Shown piece after piece: positions 1 to 5,743 of a DNA stretch of 7,359 nucleotides; within the stretch, counting starts at the first letter, position 1, and the number at the start of each line of letters is the position of its first letter. Source of the DNA: Gemmatimonadota bacterium. GTDB taxonomy: Bacteria > Gemmatimonadota > Gemmatimonadetes > Gemmatimonadales > GWC2-71-9. The notes under the pieces were generated by a model. That model was not told where the DNA came from and did not search any database. It was given only the letters and a program-made list of their open reading frames with translations. The DNA lies in assembly GCA_029862935.1 (NCBI GenBank), contig JAOTWK010000174.1, positions 1-7,359 on the forward strand. The letters run 5' to 3'. A program made the position numbers and the translations under genes.

Positions 1-1026
1 GGTGGTCAAGTCACGGTCAGGCCGCTCGGTGGCAAGCTTCGTGTTGGAGTGTGGGGTGGGGGAGCGCTTGCCAATGCCACGACGTTGCCCATCACGCGTG
101 CCGAGCTGAGCCCACTAGGCGAATATCGCCCCGACCAACGGACCGTGGTGTTTGGCGGGCAGGTAGGGTGGCAGCACCCCCGCGTGGAGGGGCGCATCGT
201 CTTCCAGACTGAGATCTCGGCCAAGCTGGCGAAGCGCGTCCAGGAGCGCGGTGCTTTGGATCTCACGCTCCGACCGCCGCTCGCGGGCGTGACGGTGCTT
301 GGTGGCATCGAGTACGACCTCGGCGTCGGCGAAGTCGGCACGCAAGACCTCCAGATCAGGTACCGCAACCCCGCAGGTTGGGGTCAGCTGACTGTTGGTC
401 AGAAGCGCTACCGACCATACTTCCCCCTCTATTCGATTTGGGCCGTCTTCACGCCGCTCCCGTACAACAGCTTTTGGGGCTCAGCCGTAGCCTATCCCAT
501 CAACGGCCTCGAGCTGCGAGTTCGGGGCGAGACCTACCGCTACAGCGACGCCGACGAGGCGAGCAATCCGCTTACTAGCCTCGAGGATTCAGGATGGCGC
601 TGGAGCGTTGGCGGCTCGTACGAGGCGCCGTACGATGTGACGCTCAGTGCGGATTACCACGCGGAGTTCGGACCCGGCGCCTCGTCGCACGGATGGCACG
701 GTCGGGCGTTCTACACACCGAGCCAACTCCCGTTTTCGGTCACGGCGCACGGTGGGTATTTCCTCCGTCCACTGGAGTATCGGTTCAACGATGCGAAGGT
801 GTGGACCCTGGGACTCCGGGGCGACCTGCGGCTGAGAGATCAACTGTTCTTGAATGGCGAGGTCATCCGCTATCGCGAGAAACGGGAACGGCCTGATGCC
901 GCGCAGGTCGACTGGTCGCACACGCGTCTCAACGTCGGGCTCACGGTCGTCTTGAGCTCCGGGATGTCCACGCGAGGAGTGCATCCCGCCATTCTCCGGA
1001 TTCCTGAAACTCGGAGGTCGCGATGA
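1..1026 (+). CDS. Outer-membrane beta-barrel protein, 3' part of gene
   Basis: The reading frame is open from the first base, so the gene starts upstream; 341 codons are visible before the TGA at 1024-1026. The protein has no cysteine. It is built of alternating polar/hydrophobic stretches rich in Tyr, Trp, Gly and Arg, separated by short turns, as in transmembrane beta-strands; examples are VTVLGGIEYDLGVG, LQIRYRN, LELRVRGETYRY, VTLSADYHAEFG and LNVGLTVVLS. The last strand-like stretch is followed by a charged tail of about 22 residues, so the classical C-terminal aromatic residue is not at the very end. The stop overlaps the start of a 12-heme cytochrome gene, so the two are probably co-translated. 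By analogy with porin-cytochrome systems (MtrB/PioB type), I infer that it could sheath or dock a periplasmic cytochrome. No specific family was recognised, and a general porin remains possible. Confidence 0.7.
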   Translation, partial: GGQVTVRPLGGKLRVGVWGGGALANATTLPITRAELSPLGEYRPDQRTVVFGGQVGWQHPRVEGRIVFQTEISAKLAKRVQERGALDLTLRPPLAGVTVLGGIEYDLGVGEVGTQDLQIRYRNPAGWGQLTVGQKRYRPYFPLYSIWAVFTPLPYNSFWGSAVAYPINGLELRVRGETYRYSDADEASNPLTSLEDSGWRWSVGGSYEAPYDVTLSADYHAEFGPGASSHGWHGRAFYTPSQLPFSVTAHGGYFLRPLEYRFNDAKVWTLGLRGDLRLRDQLFLNGEVIRYREKRERPDAAQVDWSHTRLNVGLTVVLSSGMSTRGVHPAILRIPETRRSR

Positions 1027-1964
1027 AGATGCCTGTGAGCCTCGCTGCGGCAGCGGTCATCGCGGCTGCGTTCGGCACCTCGGGCGCGGCGCCAGCCGTC
1101 GAGCGCGAGACGCTCCAACAGTTCGATCACCCGAAGCATCTGGCATTCATCTCCGATTGCACGACGTGTCACGCCGGAGTGCGCGGAAGCGGGTCGGTCT
1201 TCCCCGAACCATCCTTTTGCGCGACGTGCCACAACGGGAGCACGCAGCCCAGGGTCAGCTGGACTCCCCCGGGACCGTCTGGGGCCAATCTTAGATTCTC
1301 ACACGACGGGCACCCACCGTTGGACTGCGCGCAGTGCCATGGATCTTCGGGTGTGATCCAGCGGGCGGTGCTCGAGAACTGCCTCGCATGTCACGGAGTG
1401 CAGGGCGAGCATCAGGACGCCAACGTCTCGCCGTGCAACGTGTGTCACGTTCAACCGCCCGCTCCGGCAACGCACGGATACGAGTGGCGGGAGCAGCACG
1501 CGGTGGAGGCAGCGGCGTCGCCAGAGACCTGCGGTGCCTGTCACGTCCGCTCCGACTGCCTCGACTGCCACAAGCCCAGCGCAGCCTCCGGGTCGCCTGG
1601 ATACCACCCGGCGGGATTCCTGCAGCGGCATCCATCCTCCGCCTACAATCGAGAGACCGAGTGTGCCGACTGCCACAACGTGGCGCAGTTCTGTCAGAGC
1701 TGTCATGTGCAGGCGGGCCTCGCGGGGGGCGCGGGTGGAGCGGTCAACTACCATGACGGACAGCCGGCGTTCCTGTCGGGCCATGCTCAGATGGCGCGCC
1801 AGAACTTGGAGAGCTGTGTCTCTTGCCACGTCGAGCGGGACTGCTTACGGTGCCATACGCGGATCAACCCGCACGGGTCCGGCTTCAATGCCGAGACGAT
1901 GCGGGAAAAGAACGCCCAGATGTGCGCCGTCTGTCACGGGTCGAGCGTGCCGGATCCGGAATGA
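1023..1964 (+). CDS. Exported dodecaheme c-type cytochrome
   Basis: A 313-residue protein with a Sec signal peptide: MKM, an Ala-rich hydrophobic core at about 5-22, and a likely cut after A25 in the AAPA context. There are twelve CXXCH heme-attachment motifs, with first cysteines at 46, 66, 102, 120, 138, 170, 179, 214, 224, 265, 274 and 301. Outside these motifs there are exactly twelve histidines (36, 39, 94, 97, 130, 151, 159, 195, 203, 244, 254, 284), enough for bis-His ligation of every heme. The first half carries two F-x-H-x-x-H segments like those of cytochrome c7/c3-type domains. The second half is a tandem repeat of close heme pairs. The ATG overlaps the upstream stop as ATGA and has GGAGG at 1013-1017, five bases before it. 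The role is inferred as periplasmic or surface electron transfer, probably partnered with the upstream barrel. No catalytic heme lacking a sixth ligand is evident. Confidence 0.93.
   Translation: MKMPVSLAAAAVIAAAFGTSGAAPAVERETLQQFDHPKHLAFISDCTTCHAGVRGSGSVFPEPSFCATCHNGSTQPRVSWTPPGPSGANLRFSHDGHPPLDCAQCHGSSGVIQRAVLENCLACHGVQGEHQDANVSPCNVCHVQPPAPATHGYEWREQHAVEAAASPETCGACHVRSDCLDCHKPSAASGSPGYHPAGFLQRHPSSAYNRETECADCHNVAQFCQSCHVQAGLAGGAGGAVNYHDGQPAFLSGHAQMARQNLESCVSCHVERDCLRCHTRINPHGSGFNAETMREKNAQMCAVCHGSSVPDPE
1473..1856 (+). repeat. Tandem heme-pair modules within the dodecaheme cytochrome
   Basis: Three degenerate modules run from residue 151 to 278 of the cytochrome. Each has two histidines (H151/H159, H195/H203, H244/H254), then a cysteine exactly 11 residues after the second histidine (C170, C214, C265), then a second CXXCH four or five residues after the first. 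Modules 1 and 3 share CHV-x-x-DCL-x-CH. A partial fourth unit (H284, C301) has one histidine and one heme. This suggests internal duplication. Confidence 0.75.
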
Positions 1965-2016
1965 GACGACGTCTGGCGCAAACGGGGACCTCGGAGAAGC
2001 TTTACGTGTAGGAAAC

Positions 2017-2052
2017 GCGGAGGGGAAGACGCCTCCGCCGACTGCTGTCGGC
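2017..2052 (+). promoter_or_regulatory. Two overlapping hairpins ahead of the tetraheme gene
   Basis: In the 117-base gap between the two cytochrome genes, GCGGAGG (2017-2023) can pair with CCTCCGC (2032-2038), and GCCGA (2037-2041) with TCGGC (2048-2052). The two stems share bases 2037-2038, so they cannot both form completely. They end 12 bases before the ribosome binding site. There is no T-run, so this is not an intrinsic terminator; it could influence mRNA processing or translation. It matches no riboswitch that I recognise. Confidence 0.35.
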
Positions 2053-2064
2053 TCTTGGACATTT

Positions 2065-2073
2065 AAGGGAGGG
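2065..2073 (+). promoter_or_regulatory. Strong ribosome binding site of the tetraheme gene
   Basis: AAGGGAGGG lies eight bases before the ATG at 2082. It fixes that start and suggests efficient independent translation, unlike the coupled start of the dodecaheme gene upstream. Confidence 0.7.
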
Positions 2074-2081
2074 ATTATCGG

Positions 2082-2477
2082 ATGCGCGTTGTGAGAATCG
2101 TTACGGTGGCCGCGGTGGCGCTGATGGTGGGTTTGCCGGCATTGGCCCGGGCTCAGGAGGAGGCTAAGAAGCCGCCGGTCGTGCCCCACGCAGTCGAGGG
2201 GCAGACGCAGTGCTTGATGTGTCACAAGGCGGGGGTCATGGAGGCGGTCCCTGATGCGCCTGCTAATCATGCCGAGCGAGTGAACGAAACGTGCCTCTTG
2301 TGCCACGCGGCGGACGCCATTGTGCAGACCGCCGAGGCGCCGGCCATCACGCACGATCTGGAGGGGAAGGCGAACTGCCTGATGTGCCACAGTGGTGCGA
2401 TGCCGAACGTTCCGGCCTCACCGCACGAAGGGATTGACACCAAGTACTGCGGACTCTGCCACAAGGTGGCGGGCTAG
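2082..2477 (+). CDS. Small exported tetraheme c-type cytochrome
   Basis: A 131-residue protein with a clear Sec signal peptide: MRVVR, hydrophobic core to about residue 21, likely cut after A24 in ARA/QEE. That leaves a mature protein of about 107 residues. Four CXXCH motifs (C44, C71, C99, C123) are each preceded by a histidine exactly eight positions earlier (H36, H63, H91, H115). These are the only histidines outside the motifs, so bis-His ligation of all four hemes is likely. In size and heme content it resembles small periplasmic tetraheme shuttles, although I cannot assign it to a named family. It sits 117 bases after the dodecaheme gene and is closed by a strong terminator, so it is probably the last gene of the electron-transfer unit. 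It may carry electrons from the inner-membrane quinol side to the dodecaheme/barrel pair (inference). Confidence 0.92.
   Translation: MRVVRIVTVAAVALMVGLPALARAQEEAKKPPVVPHAVEGQTQCLMCHKAGVMEAVPDAPANHAERVNETCLLCHAADAIVQTAEAPAITHDLEGKANCLMCHSGAMPNVPASPHEGIDTKYCGLCHKVAG
2187..2462 (+). repeat. Four H-x7-CXXCH repeats within the tetraheme cytochrome
   Basis: Four units share the pattern His, seven residues, CXXCH. Their starts (H36, H63, H91, H115) are spaced 27, 28 and 24 residues apart. Units 1 and 3 are closest, both containing EG-x3-CLMCH, and units 1-3 are followed by a similar Ala/Pro-rich linker. The regularity indicates growth by duplication of a single-heme unit. Confidence 0.8.
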
Positions 2478-2496
2478 CAGGTGAGGTGACGAGCAG

Positions 2497-2543
2497 CGAC
2501 GGCCCCCGCACCGGGTTCGGTGCGGGGGTTGTCGTTTTTTTTT
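2497..2543 (+). terminator. Strong rho-independent terminator
   Basis: An 11-base perfect stem (2503-2513 with 2518-2528) closes a GGTT loop. It extends outward through two G-T wobbles and CGAC/GTCG to 17 pairs (2497-2534). Nine T residues follow at 2535-2543. It ends transcription of the cytochrome unit on the + strand; no comparable T-run exists for the - strand. Confidence 0.95.
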
Positions 2544-2573
2544 GTCGCAAGGTCACGCAGGTGGGATGATGCC

Positions 2574-3053
2574 ATGGAGCCGGTGACGCTCGAGCACTTG
2601 GTCGAAGACTTCCTAGGGCAACGCCGCCTTGCCGTGGCCGGTGTCTCCCGCACGAAATCGGATGCGGCCAACATCGTATACAAGAAGTTGCGTGGAGCGG
2701 GCTACGAGGTCTTTGCGGTCAACCCGAATGCCGAGATGGTCGAAGGGGATCGGGCGTACACCAGCCTCGGTGCCATCCCGGGAGGGGTTGATGGGGTCGT
2801 GGTGGCGACGCGACCAGCAGCCGCCGACGCCATCGTGCGAGAGTGTGCGGAACTCGGGATCGGCCGCGTCTGGATGCATCGTTCGTTTGGAACAGGAAGT
2901 GTGTCCGATTCGGCGGTGCGTTTTTGCCGTGAGCGGGGCATCAGAGTCATTCCGGGTGGCTGTCCGATGATGTTCTGTTCTCCCGTGGACGTTCCACATA
3001 AGTGCCTGCGGTGGGTCCTGCGGCTCACTGGAGGGTTGCCGAAGAGCGGCTGA
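2574..3053 (+). CDS. CoA-binding domain protein (COG1832/YccU-like)
   Basis: A 159-residue cytosolic protein with one Rossmann-type domain. A strand and turn, [17 protein letters not shown], at about 19-35 corresponds to the nucleotide-binding loop. It is followed by GYEVFAVNP at 43-51 and a strand [10 protein letters not shown]. This is the layout of the CoA_binding_2 family related to the N-terminal domain of succinyl-CoA synthetase alpha. Family members bind CoA or a related nucleotide, but their physiological role is poorly defined. The C-terminal part contains [10 protein letters not shown] and HKC, a cysteine cluster of unclear meaning. The ATG at 2574 is preferred because the fold begins just after it and AGGTGG lies at 2559-2564. 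Longer in-frame translation would run back into the terminator. It is the first gene of a three-gene run, 23 bases from ppiB. Confidence 0.82.
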   Translation: MEPVTLEHLVEDFLGQRRLAVAGVSRTKSDAANIVYKKLRGAGYEVFAVNPNAEMVEGDRAYTSLGAIPGGVDGVVVATRPAAADAIVRECAELGIGRVWMHRSFGTGSVSDSAVRFCRERGIRVIPGGCPMMFCSPVDVPHKCLRWVLRLTGGLPKSG

Positions 3054-3063
3054 ACCGCATTCC

Positions 3064-3070
3064 AAAGGAG
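3064..3070 (+). promoter_or_regulatory. Ribosome binding site deciding the GTG start of ppiB
   Basis: AAAGGAG lies six bases before the GTG at 3077. This supports that start over the longer in-frame extension, which would overlap the end of the CoA-binding gene. Confidence 0.7.
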
Positions 3071-3076
3071 CATATC

Positions 3077-3559
3077 GTGATCGTGTTGGAGACCACCCTG
3101 GGTGATATTCACGTCGAGTTGCTCGAGGACGATGCGCCGGTGTCGGTGGAGAATTTCGAGCGCTATGTCGACGATGGCCACTTCGACGGCACCGTGTTCC
3201 ATCGTGTGATCAAGAATTTCATGATCCAAGGTGGTGGGTTTGCGGAAGACATGAGTCAGAAGCCCACACGTGCCTCGATCAAGAACGAAGCGAAGAACGG
3301 GCTCAAGAACGTGCGTGGGACGCTTGCGATGGCGCGAACCTCGGATGTGGACAGCGCGACCTCGCAGTTCTTCATCAACCTCGTCGACAACGCCTTCTTG
3401 GATCATGGATCTCGCGACTTCGGATATGCCGTGTTCGCCAAGGTCGTGAAGGGCATGGATGTCGTGGACGCCATCGCTCGCGCTGCGACAGGCAGCAAGG
3501 GCGGACATCAGGACGTTCCCCTGGACCCGGTGACGATCCGAGCAGCCAGGCGGCAATGA
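3077..3559 (+). CDS. ppiB: Cytosolic peptidyl-prolyl cis-trans isomerase, cyclophilin type
   Basis: A 160-residue single-domain cyclophilin that catalyses cis-trans isomerisation of peptide bonds before proline and so helps protein folding. Landmarks in order: [10 protein letters not shown] at the N-terminus; [15 protein letters not shown] at 41-55, with catalytic Arg43 and pocket residues Phe48 and Gln51; [17 protein letters not shown]; and [17 protein letters not shown] followed by [10 protein letters not shown]. The last stretches closely match bacterial PpiB. As in other bacterial cyclophilins, the tryptophan of the human cyclosporin pocket is replaced, by Phe in the [10 protein letters not shown] region. 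There is no signal peptide, so it is cytosolic. Length is normal for the family. The start is GTG, set by its ribosome binding site. Its stop overlaps the next gene by ATGA. Confidence 0.96.
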   Translation: MIVLETTLGDIHVELLEDDAPVSVENFERYVDDGHFDGTVFHRVIKNFMIQGGGFAEDMSQKPTRASIKNEAKNGLKNVRGTLAMARTSDVDSATSQFFINLVDNAFLDHGSRDFGYAVFAKVVKGMDVVDAIARAATGSKGGHQDVPLDPVTIRAARRQ

Positions 3560-4224
3560 CCCAAGGGCAGTTCATCCCGCTGACCGGTTACACGGAATAC
3601 GCGGAGGCGGAGATGACCCGCCGTGCCAAGCGGTTTCACGAGCTCATGCAAGGGCGGCGATCGGTTCGTCAGTTCTCAGACCGACCCGTGCCCCCAGCAG
3701 TCATCGAGCTGTGTCTGCAGACCGCGGGTTCAGCGCCCAGTGGCGCCAACCGCCAGCCGTGGCATTTTGTGGCGGTCTCGGACCCGGCGGTGAAGCGGCG
3801 AATCCGCGAGGCCGCGGAGCAGGAGGAACGCGAGTTCTACGACCATCGAGCCCCACCGGAATGGCTGGCGGCTCTGGCGCCCCTAGGCACCGATGCCGAG
3901 AAGGCGTTCCTCGAGACGGCGCCCGTGCTTATCGCGATCTTCGCCGAGCGCTACCATGAGGGCCCTGACGGCACCCGGCAGCCCAATTACTACGTCTCCG
4001 AATCGGTGGGTATCGCGACCGGCCTGCTGATCACGGCGCTGCATCAAGTTGGTCTCGCGTCCCTAACCCACACGCCAAGCCCCATGGGGTTCCTCAACGA
4101 GATCCTCGGACGCCCCGAGCGGGACCGACCCTTCCTGCTACTTGTGGTGGGCTACCCGGCGCCAGGTGCGGTCGTCCCGGCGATCACCCGCAAACCGCTG
4201 GACGTTATCGCCACCTTTCTCTAG
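3556..4224 (+). CDS. Nitroreductase-fold flavoprotein, iodotyrosine deiodinase-like
   Basis: A 222-residue FMN-dependent oxidoreductase of the nitroreductase superfamily. [13 protein letters not shown] at 34-46 is the FMN-phosphate region, and [10 protein letters not shown] at 60-69 corresponds to APSGAHTEPW of human iodotyrosine deiodinase. The lid region carries Glu91, Tyr95 and Lys116. The spacing (4, then 21 residues) is the same as that of the substrate-holding Glu/Tyr/Lys triad of vertebrate deiodinase, and the matching TAP follows at 121-123. The C-terminus, [19 protein letters not shown], also resembles that family. Deiodinases reductively remove halide from halotyrosines. Bacterial homologs are known, but their natural substrate is uncertain, so the substrate here is an inference. 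There is no signal peptide or membrane anchor. The ATG overlaps the ppiB stop and its own ribosome binding site is weak, so translation is probably coupled. Confidence 0.88.
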   Translation: MTQGQFIPLTGYTEYAEAEMTRRAKRFHELMQGRRSVRQFSDRPVPPAVIELCLQTAGSAPSGANRQPWHFVAVSDPAVKRRIREAAEQEEREFYDHRAPPEWLAALAPLGTDAEKAFLETAPVLIAIFAERYHEGPDGTRQPNYYVSESVGIATGLLITALHQVGLASLTHTPSPMGFLNEILGRPERDRPFLLLVVGYPAPGAVVPAITRKPLDVIATFL

Positions 4225-4264
4225 ACATAGGGGCATCCTCGTCCCCGACGTAACACTGCCACTC

Positions 4265-4278
4265 TGAAGGAATCTTCA
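4265..4278. promoter_or_regulatory. Inverted repeat TGAAG-N4-CTTCA
   Basis: Perfect 5-base arms flank GAAT, about 40 bases upstream of the probable -10 element of the sulfur operon. It could be an operator half of a regulator site or a chance palindrome. It lacks a T-run, so it is not a good terminator for the flavoprotein gene upstream. Confidence 0.3.
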
Positions 4279-4292
4279 TGTAATAAAGTAGA

Positions 4293-4302
4293 TATTGCAA
4301 TA
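4293..4302. promoter_or_regulatory. Candidate operator palindrome TATTGCAATA
   Basis: A perfect 10-base palindrome lies seven bases before the extended -10 TG, in the spacer/-35 area of the probable promoter. A repressor bound there would block RNA polymerase. No known regulator motif is claimed. Confidence 0.35.
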
Positions 4303-4308
4303 AGACTA

Positions 4309-4317
4309 TGTTATATT
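4309..4317 (+). promoter_or_regulatory. Extended -10 promoter element of the sulfur operon
   Basis: TGTTATATT fits the extended -10 form TG-N-TATAAT with one mismatch. It sits in an AT-rich island (about 4278-4318) in otherwise GC-rich DNA. No good -35 box lies at the usual distance, as expected for extended -10 promoters. The predicted transcription start is near 4324, giving a leader of about 64 bases with a small GAGGC/GCCTC hairpin at 4330-4346. The whole gap from 4225 to 4387 contains no gene. Confidence 0.5.
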
Positions 4318-4373
4318 CCCTTCCAGCTTGAGGCCTGTGGCGCCTCGCGTCCAGGCGAACCACACAGTGAGAA

Positions 4374-4380
4374 AGGGGGG
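4374..4380 (+). promoter_or_regulatory. Ribosome binding site deciding the GTG start of the SQR-like gene
   Basis: The purine run AAGGGGGG, ending at 4380, lies seven bases before GTG 4388. The longer in-frame TTG at 4328 has only pyrimidines upstream, and it would place 20 extra residues before the flavin-binding strand. Confidence 0.6.
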
Positions 4381-4387
4381 CTGCGCT

Positions 4388-5722
4388 GTGAGGCGCATTG
4401 TGATTCTGGGTGCTGGCACCGCCGGCACCATCATGGCAAACCGCCTGCGAAGCCTGTACAAGCCGGAGATCCGGGCCGGCGACGTCGCCATCACGATTGT
4501 CGATCAGGACAATCAGCACGTCTACCAGCCCGGACTGCTGTTTATCCCGTTTGGGACGTATGACCGCGAAGACACGGTCGCGCCGCGCAAGCGGTACGTC
4601 CCCAAGGAAGTCGAGTACCTGGTCGACGAGATCCACCACGTAGAGCCAGACGAGGACCGCGTGTATCTCAAGAGCGGTCGGACACTCGAATATGATGTGC
4701 TGGTGATTGCCACCGGCACCCGCTTGGCGCCGGAAGAAACCGAGGGACTCCTCGGTGAAGGCTGGCAGGAGAAGATGTTCGAGTTCTACACGCTCGAGGG
4801 AGCGACGGCGTTGGCGCACAAGTTGGAATCGTGGGAAGGCGGTCGACTCGTAGTGAATATCGTCGACATGCCGATTAAGTGCCCCATTGCGCCGCTCGAG
4901 TTCGTGTTCCTGGCCGATGACTTCTTCGATCGCAAAGGGATCAGGGACCGCGTCGACATCACACTCGTGACGCCGCTCGACGGGGCCTTCACGCGGCCGC
5001 TCGCAGCGAAGGCGCTGGGCGATCTCCTCGTGCAAAAAAATGTCAACCTGGTCTCAGACTTCAGTGCTGGCGAGGTGGACGGGCCGACCGGGAAGCTGGT
5101 CTCCTGGGACGATCGGACGGTGGAGTTCGATCTCCTCGTGAGCATTCCGCTCCACGTGGGCGCCGATTATGTCGGCCGCTCGCCGGGACTGGGCGACGAC
5201 ATGAACTTTGTCCTCACCGATCAGGAAACGCTCCAGTCCAAGCGGAAGCCGAACATCTTCGTTCTCGGTGATGCGACCGACGTCCCGACATCGAAAGCCG
5301 GTTCGGTAGCCCACTTCGAGGCTGAGGTGCTCGAGGAGAACATTCGGCGCTTCTTCGACGGTGAGGCGCTCGAAGCGGGATTCGACGGTCATGCGAATTG
5401 CTTCATCGAGACGGGCCGGAACAAGGCCGTGCTCCTCGACTTCAGTTACGACGTTGAACCGCTACCCGGGAAGTTCCCGTTCGCCGGAGTGGGCCCGCTG
5501 GACCTGCTCAAGGAGACGCGACGCAATCACTGGGGCAAGCTCGCCTTCAAGTGGGTGTATTGGAACATGCTCATGCCAGGACGAGATCTTCCCGGCGTGA
5601 CCACGCGTCTCAGCATGCGCGGGAAGAAACGGGGCGATCTACCGATGCTCGAGCGCCACGCCGTGCAAGGGGGCGCACCCCAGTCAACCAAATCTGACGA
5701 TGAGGCGGCGAACGTCGCCTGA
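4388..5722 (+). CDS. Sulfide:quinone oxidoreductase-like flavoprotein
   Basis: A 444-residue FAD protein of the SQR/flavocytochrome c sulfide dehydrogenase flavoprotein family. SQR oxidises sulfide to sulfane sulfur or polysulfide and passes electrons to membrane quinone. The start RRIVILGAGTAGTIMANRL has the FAD motif G8-x-G10-x-x-G13. VLVIATGTRLAP follows, and VLGDATDVPTSKAGS with Gly294-Asp295 closes the FAD site. Only two cysteines exist: C165 in KCPIAPLE and C338 in GHANCF. Their positions fit the two cysteines that carry the sulfur chain in SQR; the third cysteine of classical type I enzymes is absent. Residues 382-398 (KLAFKWVYWNMLMPG) are hydrophobic and aromatic and suit membrane docking on the quinone side. 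No signal peptide is seen, unlike the flavocytochrome c subunit. It is the first gene of the sulfur operon, 21 bases before the TusE/DsrC gene. Some SQR-like relatives use other sulfur substrates, so sulfide itself is inferred. Confidence 0.88.
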   Translation: MRRIVILGAGTAGTIMANRLRSLYKPEIRAGDVAITIVDQDNQHVYQPGLLFIPFGTYDREDTVAPRKRYVPKEVEYLVDEIHHVEPDEDRVYLKSGRTLEYDVLVIATGTRLAPEETEGLLGEGWQEKMFEFYTLEGATALAHKLESWEGGRLVVNIVDMPIKCPIAPLEFVFLADDFFDRKGIRDRVDITLVTPLDGAFTRPLAAKALGDLLVQKNVNLVSDFSAGEVDGPTGKLVSWDDRTVEFDLLVSIPLHVGADYVGRSPGLGDDMNFVLTDQETLQSKRKPNIFVLGDATDVPTSKAGSVAHFEAEVLEENIRRFFDGEALEAGFDGHANCFIETGRNKAVLLDFSYDVEPLPGKFPFAGVGPLDLLKETRRNHWGKLAFKWVYWNMLMPGRDLPGVTTRLSMRGKKRGDLPMLERHAVQGGAPQSTKSDDEAANVA

Positions 5723-5732
5723 AGATAAAGAG

Positions 5733-5737
5733 AGGAG
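5733..5737 (+). promoter_or_regulatory. Ribosome binding site deciding the TusE/DsrC start
   Basis: AGGAG directly abuts the ATG at 5738, leaving no spacer, but lies six bases before the in-frame ATG at 5744. The second ATG is therefore the likely start. Confidence 0.75.
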
Positions 5738-5743
5738 ATGCAC

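Noticed and set aside
1965..2081. c-di-GMP (GEMM) riboswitch upstream of the tetraheme gene, as found before some cytochrome genes
   Set aside because: The conserved GEMM core segments could not be matched. Only two simple hairpins are visible.
2542..2570. Promoter TTGTCG-N17-GATGAT before the CoA-binding gene
   Set aside because: The -10 match is poor, and the implied transcription start would fall inside the coding sequence.
2520..2573. Longer start for the CoA-binding gene
   Set aside because: The extension would begin inside the terminator hairpin and translate its T-run as Phe/Val residues. The family fold begins after ATG 2574.
2702..3556. Long reverse-strand open frame (284 codons) opposite the CoA-binding and ppiB genes
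   Set aside because: It is antisense to two well-recognised genes. Its translation is rich in Arg/His with no recognisable motif, as expected for a GC-rich shadow frame.
4230..4246. GGGG/CCCC hairpin after the deiodinase-like gene as a terminator
   Set aside because: The stem has only four pairs and no T-run follows.
4328..4387. Longer TTG start for the SQR-like gene
   Set aside because: No ribosome binding site precedes TTG 4328, and the predicted transcription start is only about four bases upstream. The GTG at 4388 has a good site and places the flavin-binding strand at the N-terminus.
4205..5035. Long reverse-strand open frame (276 codons) opposite the start of the SQR-like gene
   Set aside because: It is antisense to the FAD-binding half of a clear flavoprotein and runs through the AT-rich promoter segment. 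It has no family features.
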